The position numbers and the translations under genes were made by a program. 64,000 nt of DNA. Source: Melampsora larici-populina 98AG31 (lineage: Eukaryota > Basidiomycota > Pucciniomycetes > Pucciniales > Melampsoraceae). Position 1 is the first letter of the stretch. Every line of letters begins with the position of its first letter. Below the pieces are notes generated by a model that ran no database searches, was not told the DNA's origin, and saw only the letters and a program-made list of their open reading frames with translations. This document shows positions 58,420 to 64,000 of the stretch, one piece after another. The stretch is taken from NCBI RefSeq assembly GCF_000204055.1, contig NW_006768774.1, forward strand, positions 1,002,614 through 1,066,613. Reading direction: 5' to 3'.

Positions 58420-59177
58420 TCAATCTTCACTCGCGTGATCAATCCATTTCTTGCCGAAAATCTTGTGGTGCCAGTTCCATGCATAAGATTTCCCTCAGCG
58501 CTGGTATATTCCCATTCCCAAAAAAAAGAGAAACACTTGTTGGCGGAATCTTTTATTTTTTGGAAGAAAGGAAAGTATCAAATCAATACATGTGAAATCG
58601 TTTTTAATATTCTTTCAAGTTTTCTTCTCACATACCTGGTTCTGGTTCTAAGTTGCTATCACGTAGAGGATTGAAAAAGCCTTTTGAAGCGTGCGTAAAA
58701 AATTCTAGTAGTCAAGTTTGTCAGTAGATGAGAGGGGAAAACCAAGTCTGCTTGGAATTGATCACTAACCTACTGGATCTATTCGGTCTTCATTGTATGT
58801 GATAGCAGGCTCTTCAGAAGACATCTCCATGAGTTCTGCCTGGCGTGACCGCTGTGTCCCATAATTGCCCAGTTGGTTCACAAAATTGCCTGCAACCCTC
58901 CCCCATTTTTTGCCCTTTTGACGATTAGCGTATGATCTTTGATAGTAGAATCTGGAGTTGTGAATACATCACAACTCACATATACTCGTACGCTGGTTTG
59001 TTTCATCCACTGCAATGGTGAAGGATTGCGGACACAGGTTGAAATGAGCTTTCTAAGCATCTTGACTCTGAGTAGAGGCTGTGCAGATATAGATACTGGA
59101 TTTGAACCGCAGGACGCACTCAGTGCATATACCAAGGGTAGTGCGATGAGTCCAGTCAACAGAAGAGTTTTATGCAT
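58420..59177 (-). CDS. Multi-exon gene of unknown function, possible secreted protein
   Basis: Three exons on the minus strand join in phase with GT-AG borders: one ending at 58770 (start near 58951), 58704-58636 and 58493-58420. They read FYYQRSYANRQKGKKWGR, RVAGNFVNQLGNYGTQRS, then FFTHASKGFFNPLRDSNLEP, and end SYAWNWHHKIFGKKWIDHAS before the stop at 58420-58422. Upstream in the same region an ORF from an ATG at 59177 begins MHKTLLLTGLIALPLVYALS, a convincing signal peptide with a Cys soon after. I could not find a donor that joins this ORF to the downstream exons in phase, so the N-terminal part is uncertain: an intron with unusual borders, a frameshift, or an unrelated ORF are all possible. 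The product is basic and matches no family I know. An antisense ORF (58939-59319) is taken as a shadow. Confidence 0.45.
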
Positions 59178-60439
59178 ATCGAGTGGAGCTGAATTTGTTG
59201 CAATTTTCGATAACAATTTTTTAGAGATCAAGCAAATTACGAGCACGAGCAAGCAAACACTTGCAATCAAACAAGACGGGCTCTTTCATATTGCTAGTTT
59301 CCCTGAAAACTTGCCATAAAAATCATCTCTGACGGGTCATGGATCCAGTCATTATCGGAGCAAGTCAGCAATCGCGAATACATAGGCTGTATCCAGCTGT
59401 ATCTTGGAGGTATGGACAACCAGTGCTGCTATAAGCAGACTCCAATAGACAGTAAAACGAACTTCTCCACACGCCTCAGTCATTTGAGACGGACTCTTCC
59501 AGATTCGCATATATACCTGACTGAATTTGAATTATACTCAACAGCTGAGCCAAGTCTAAGATGAGCATAGGTCAACAATCATATCTTTAAATTTGCCATC
59601 ATGCCGGCGATGAGTCAAATCTATGTATCGTGGTTTGAACAGACCAATCATCAAAGACAAAGCAGCGGCCCGCTTCCACCCGATCTTAAAAAAGTCGCAT
59701 GGTGTAGAGCTATGAGATGTGAGTGGATCAATAGACAAAACCGCCGAAAAAGCCAAGCCGATTTGTCTTCCTCACTGGATGTTCTTCGGGCGATGATGAA
59801 GTTATCTGACGACGTCCAACTGTAACGTGTCGGATGGTATAAACATTTTGCGGCGCTACTTCGATCGGTTCACATGTATCTGCTGCGAGTCTATGATATG
59901 AAAGGAAATTATCGAATAGCAATAATAAGCTCCTCGCGGCCGCGTCCGCGCCCTCGAAGAATTCAGCGCATGGTATGATAGGCATCCATTGGCAAGTCAT
60001 TGCTGTTTGATTACATAACTGTTTCATTCGTTCGATATTCTTATCGTCCATCGATCCATTGTGTTGATAAGTTTTGTATGAACAAAAGTATCATATCGTC
60101 ATATATCAATCAAAGTTTGGTCACATAGACAGAATCGCCTCGTTATCAAATAAATTAAGCACGATAACCAAGTCCAGTGAAAAAATCTTGATAAAGTCTC
60201 AATATATCATCTATCAATTATTTTCAATGTTGTTCAAAATCGGATCATTCTCAACTCCATTCAACTCTGCCAAAGGCAACGACGCTTCTGTACCTGCATC
60301 GTCTTTGTCCAAGCCTTCTCCAACTGTTCCTAAAGCAAAGGAACCCTTGACTCCTCATACCAACCTTGACAATTGATTATTGGTTGGTTCAAAGTGGGGG
60401 CCTCTGGCATTACCAACATCCTCAGTTGTGGGTCTTACT
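59178..60439. other. Intergenic, contains a fragment of the Mutator-like terminal repeat
   Basis: No gene is recognised; ORFs at 59601-59825, 59728-60051 and 60074-60376 have no family features. Positions 59935-59956 are identical over 22 bp to the GC-rich core of the 55797 element's terminal repeat (gcggccgcgtccgcgccctc), without other similarity around it. Confidence 0.45.
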
Positions 60440-60640
60440 CTACTTAAACCCCCTAGGTCCAGTCCAACACTTCTCACATTTGGCCACCTGTATGAGAATG
60501 ACTTTGGGGAATACTGGATAACACATTTCAACACCTGCATATTTAGAGGGACATTGCCAATTATGCAGATAACAGTATTTGTCACATTTTGAACACAATG
60601 ATACGACATGTGTCGAATGATACCCACAAGAAACTATGTA
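60440..60640 (-). CDS. Cysteine-rich exon of unknown function (partial gene)
   Basis: On the minus strand the frame reads VSCGYHSTHVVSLCSKCDKY, CYLHNWQCPSKYAGVEMCYP, VFPKVILIQVAKCEKCWTGP and ends RGFK at 60440. Nine cysteines in about 65 residues, with two CxxC pairs and CP and WxGP words, look like a real compact Cys-rich domain rather than chance. A TAG acceptor near 60638 suggests an upstream exon, but I found none with a signal peptide. It could be the 3' exon of a small secreted protein gene or a remnant of one. The pattern is reminiscent of rust small secreted proteins, but that is from memory and unverified. Confidence 0.4.
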   Translation of the reverse strand, partial: YIVSCGYHSTHVVSLCSKCDKYCYLHNWQCPSKYAGVEMCYPVFPKVILIQVAKCEKCWTGPRGFK

Positions 60641-60670
60641 TATCAAGTGGTTTAATTGCTCATAGAACAC

Positions 60671-62179
60671 CTATAGTGCTTGCAGTCAATGAAATATTGA
60701 TCACTCTGATCAATTGGCTTCAGTGTTTTTTGTGGTTTTGGCAGGCGTACAACTTTCAAATGCTCTCATTCATTTGTGTGTTGGAGTAAACAGGAGTAAA
60801 CTTGTTTATTGAGGTAAAAATCAATAAGCTGTATATAATTTTGAGAAAAATCTGAATGTGTTTTACCAGTTCAGACCTCTTACTATTAGAGAAGCACTAC
60901 AAAACCAGATGAAATTTCCAAAAAAACAATCAAAATGATAAAAAAGTTTCAATTTGAAATCAATCTAGGTAAATAGAATCTCTACTAAAAAGACTTGTGT
61001 TAAAGTGAAGCTTTGTTCCTTGAGATTGACCAATCAGAGTATTAACTTTTGATCAATACACTACAAGTTTAAAGACTTATGAGGATCAATTCTTTGAAAG
61101 ATGATGAGATCATGGATTGGTAAACAATCATGAATGAGAGAAGAAAATAGAAGAAATTGGAGCAAGAAAATAATCATAATCAAAGACTGACTTACAGTTG
61201 TAAGTAGGGAGAGTAAAAGAATTCTGCGTAATTAACAAGCACTGACTCAACTCTTGAAACTTTTGGCCTCATTCTCTTTGAATTGAACTACATCACTTCA
61301 CATTTCATCTTGAGCCAACACCCATCCTTGCATCCCCCACAATGGCAACTTCACACACTTACCAACACTTTTGAGCTCAAGTAAAACCCATGTGGTCAGA
61401 GGAAACCAGCTTGTCCATGGGAAGACCATCTTTTGATGTTAAATTCATACTAAAGAACCAATGGGAAAAACTCTCCACATGTTTCACATTCAGAAAACAA
61501 GAACCCCATAGGAAAATGAATTTGTTTTAGATCTGATTTAAAATTAAATAAACACTAAATTCAATCAGAGGGTCTTCTATCAATCTCTGTTGAGTTTTCC
61601 TTTTTACCTGAGTGGTTTTGGTAAAATGATAGTTTTGATTATTTGTCAAAAATACTGCATCCAAATGCAACAAAAGAAAAGTTAACAAAAGAATGTTTTT
61701 CTCCTCCAAATCATCATGATTTCAAATATCAAAATATTCCTTAACCTTTCTCTCATGATCTCAAGAAATCAACATTCAATGTAAAATTATAAAATTCTTT
61801 ATAATCATCTTTTTAAATAAAATCTAATCTAGATCTAAATCTAAGGATCACTTCTTTAAATTATTTCTTCTACAATTATTTATACTTTTTGAGTTTTTTT
61901 TTTCAATGACCAAAAACAAAAACAAAATTCAAAGCCCCCCAAAAAACCTAATATGAAACAAATCAACTCTAAGTAAAAAAAAACCTCCCTACTGTGTCCC
62001 ACAAAAAGAGTCAATAAAAAAACAAGATTCAATTTATCAAAAATCAACATCTATTTTGTTTATAAGATTTTATCTCTCTAGATTAAAAAATCAGATGAAA
62101 AAAAACCTTGACAAATCGTGTCAAAAACCGTTGACAAAAGAAAAAAAGAGAATGGATGATATGATCAAAAGAAGATGAC
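60671..62179. other. AT-rich intergenic region, no gene recognised
   Basis: Sequence is strongly AT-rich, with long A- and T-runs (61840-62060). The right end should contain the 3' untranslated region of the HSF-type gene. No ORF with family features is visible. Confidence 0.5.
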
Positions 62180-63514
62180 TTAAATCGATCTAGAATCTCG
62201 ACTAAGATCACTTTCGATTTCAGTTTCTTCAGTTTCTTCTAATTCTTCATCTTCATCTTCATCTTCGACTTCTTCCATTTCTTCATCTTCTATTTCATCA
62301 TGTTCTTCATCTCGATTCGGATCCTGATGTTGATCCTGATCCTGATAAGCGTTTTGATTTTCACTAAACCTTTGGAATTGATCATTAGAACTTGAAGGAT
62401 CGATTCTTTGATCGGTATGTAAACTTTCTTCAAGTCTGATAATCGCTAATCTAGTAGCTTCAACTACGGATTACAAAACCAAAAGCGCCCCAAAAAGTTA
62501 GTTTTCTTTCTTCTTGATATATATATATCAATTTATCAATCTTTTTGAAAAAAAGAACCCGTACGTTGATCATTCATCGAAGGATCTTTCACCATACCCG
62601 AAATCAATCCGAACATCATTCTTAAAACATGACTAATTTGTTCACCGTGGTTATTAGAATGATTAGAAGAGATCGTCACAGCTCCTGGATCTCTTACTGG
62701 ATCATATCTTATGGTTCTTCTTTGATGAGGAGGTATAGGAGGTGGCAGTGGTGGAGGAATCGATAAGATTTGTGGTGCAGGTGGTACGGCTAAGATTTGA
62801 GGAAATGGGTGAGGTGGTGGTGCTGGAGGGGTTGGAATTGGTGATGTTGATGGGATTGAGGTTGTTGAAGAGATTGGTGGGATCGTAGGTTTGGTGGTGG
62901 TCGAACTTGTACTGTTACGGGTTGATTTTCGTTTGATTAGTGTGATCAGATCGGGTCTTCCTTTACGAAAATGTGGATGACGGAATTCCCATGCATGACC
63001 AGAAGTTGATGAATTATGAACCTTTTTGTTTATCAAACAAAGGAACACACCAAATAAGTGAAATGACCCCCCGAGAAGAAAATAAAAGGTAGAACAAGAA
63101 GGAAAAAAGGTAAACAAGGTAAACAAGAAAAATCAAAAAAAGAAGGGAATTCTGAAATACATATATATTTCTCTAGACTAGATTACATACCTTATGAAAC
63201 CCATACATATTCAATTGTCTAACAAAACTTTGCCAATTATTATGTTTAAAATGTAAAGGTAAAATTAATTTTGAAAATTCAATTGGATTAAAGACCAAGA
63301 ACCTTTCACCTAAAGTAGACCAACTAATCAAACGTTTTTCTTCTAATTCCAAAATCTTAAATAATTTTGAAACAAATGCTGCTTGATTCTTTGGTATGAT
63401 TTTACAATTTATGTTTTTTGGTTTAGGTGATGATGATGACATTGATGATGATAATGATAAGCTTGATGATGGTTTGGATTGAGTTTCACGTTTTCTACGA
63501 TTAGCTTGATTCAT
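62180..63514 (-). CDS. HSF-type DNA-binding transcription factor, three exons, 354 aa
   Basis: Exons on the minus strand, all in phase with GT-AG borders: 63514-63191, 63021-62565 and 62463-62180. The protein opens with a Ser-rich, basic segment (MNQANRRKRETQSKPSSSLS). An HSF-type winged-helix DNA-binding domain follows at about residues 40-140: AAFVSKLFKILELEEKRLIS, then WSTLGERFLVF, NNWQSFVRQLNMYGFHKV, and after the first intron AWEFRHPHFRKGRPDLITLI. The intron falls right after FHK, a position still inside the domain. The middle is Pro-rich (PPPLPPPIPPH) and the C terminus is a long acidic tail of Glu/Asp repeats (EEMEEVEDEDEDEE), which could act as an activation region. It belongs with the Sfl1/Mga1/Hsf1 group by domain; which one I cannot say. 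It would act in the nucleus. Confidence 0.88.
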
Positions 63515-64000
63515 TGTTTTTGATTGGTTTGGTGATGAGGTTTTGATTTGGTTATGAAGATATGTGTAAGATATAAAGTTTTGTTGAGATCTTGGAGGAA
63601 TCGAGTTTCAGAAGGAGAGTCTGAGAAGTGATAAGGAAGGCTTGTTTTGGTTTAGAAATCTGTTTAACGAGAGAATAGAGTCAACGGAAATTAAAACAAA
63701 AATCAAATCAAGTTGATAAAGTGATGATCGTAATCTATGTATGGTCAAAAGATAGCATTCTATGTAAATTAATTGATTGAGAATTTATAAAATCCGATGA
63801 ACTTCAAACAGAAAGAAGGGTCTTTTATCAAGCTTGCAGTAAATTACGAAGTCATTTCAAGTCAAGATGTGCTCCGAAACCGAAAATCCGTCGGATACTC
63901 GACGGAGCATCCGACGGTTCCGGATGTCGGATGAGGCCTTGGAGCTATCCGGTTCCCGGATACTCCGGCCGGTTCGGTTATCGGATGAGGGGGTCAGAAA
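63515..64000. repeat. 5' flank of the HSF gene and a CCGGAT-rich repeat at the window edge
   Basis: The first 350 bp should hold the promoter. From about 63878 to the end the sequence is rich in ccggat/atccg/cggat words (for example ccgtcggatactcgacggag), similar in style to subterminal zones of the DNA elements above. It is probably the edge of another element that continues outside the window. Confidence 0.4.

Noticed and set aside
58939..59319. 126-codon plus-strand ORF
   Set aside because: It is antisense to the signal-peptide ORF and to spliced exons on the minus strand, and shows no family features.

Overview
This window is fungal nuclear DNA, most likely from a rust fungus (Pucciniales, Basidiomycota). 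The support is genes split by many short GT-AG introns, fungal families (PSP1-like protein, Delta-9 acyl-CoA desaturase, HSF-type factor, small Cys-rich secreted proteins), AT-rich spacers, and a dense load of hAT, Harbinger, copia, CACTA-like and Mutator-like elements. The rust assignment is an inference; no rRNA or tRNA gene settles it.

Layout. 1-4.5 kb: a decayed Ser/Thr kinase gene. 4569-9719: hAT element 1, bounded by 22-bp inverted repeats and a 7-bp target duplication. 9.7-16.5 kb: TE scrap, comprising a partial hAT-like gene split by a CACTA-like MITE, a truncated copia element whose gag holds a second MITE, and another CACTA-like MITE. 17.0-23.3 kb: host island with a desaturase (-), a divergent cytochrome b5-like gene (+) and a RING-like gene (+), followed by decayed copies of the RING-like gene. 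26.0-30.3 kb: a five-exon PSP1-like gene (-). 30.3-35.2 kb: no clear gene, but a long inverted repeat and tandem repeats. 35.2-43.0 kb: a decayed PIF/Harbinger-type element with a transposase (+) and a second ORF (-) broken by three in-frame TGA codons. 43293-47640: hAT element 2. 49432-49635: CACTA-like MITE. 49647-54102: hAT element 3, almost intact. 55.1-60.7 kb: a small Cys-rich secreted protein gene, a Mutator-like MITE with 144-bp terminal repeats, a nested CACTA-like MITE, a multi-exon gene with a possible secreted N terminus, and a Cys-rich exon. 62.2-63.5 kb: HSF-type transcription factor (-).

How the genes fit together. The desaturase retains its three histidine boxes but its model ends without the C-terminal cytochrome b5 domain typical of fungal Ole1; a b5-like domain is encoded by the gene running the other way from the shared upstream region. 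The other host genes show no operon-like or pathway link. The best-supported new observations are (a) three hAT elements that all begin CAA, end TTG and have perfect 7-bp duplications instead of the usual 8, (b) five CACTA-like MITEs with 3-bp duplications and no transposase in the window, and (c) a pUC-polylinker-like stretch inside hAT element 1 that may be an assembly artefact. All calls come from reading the sequence; no database search was run.
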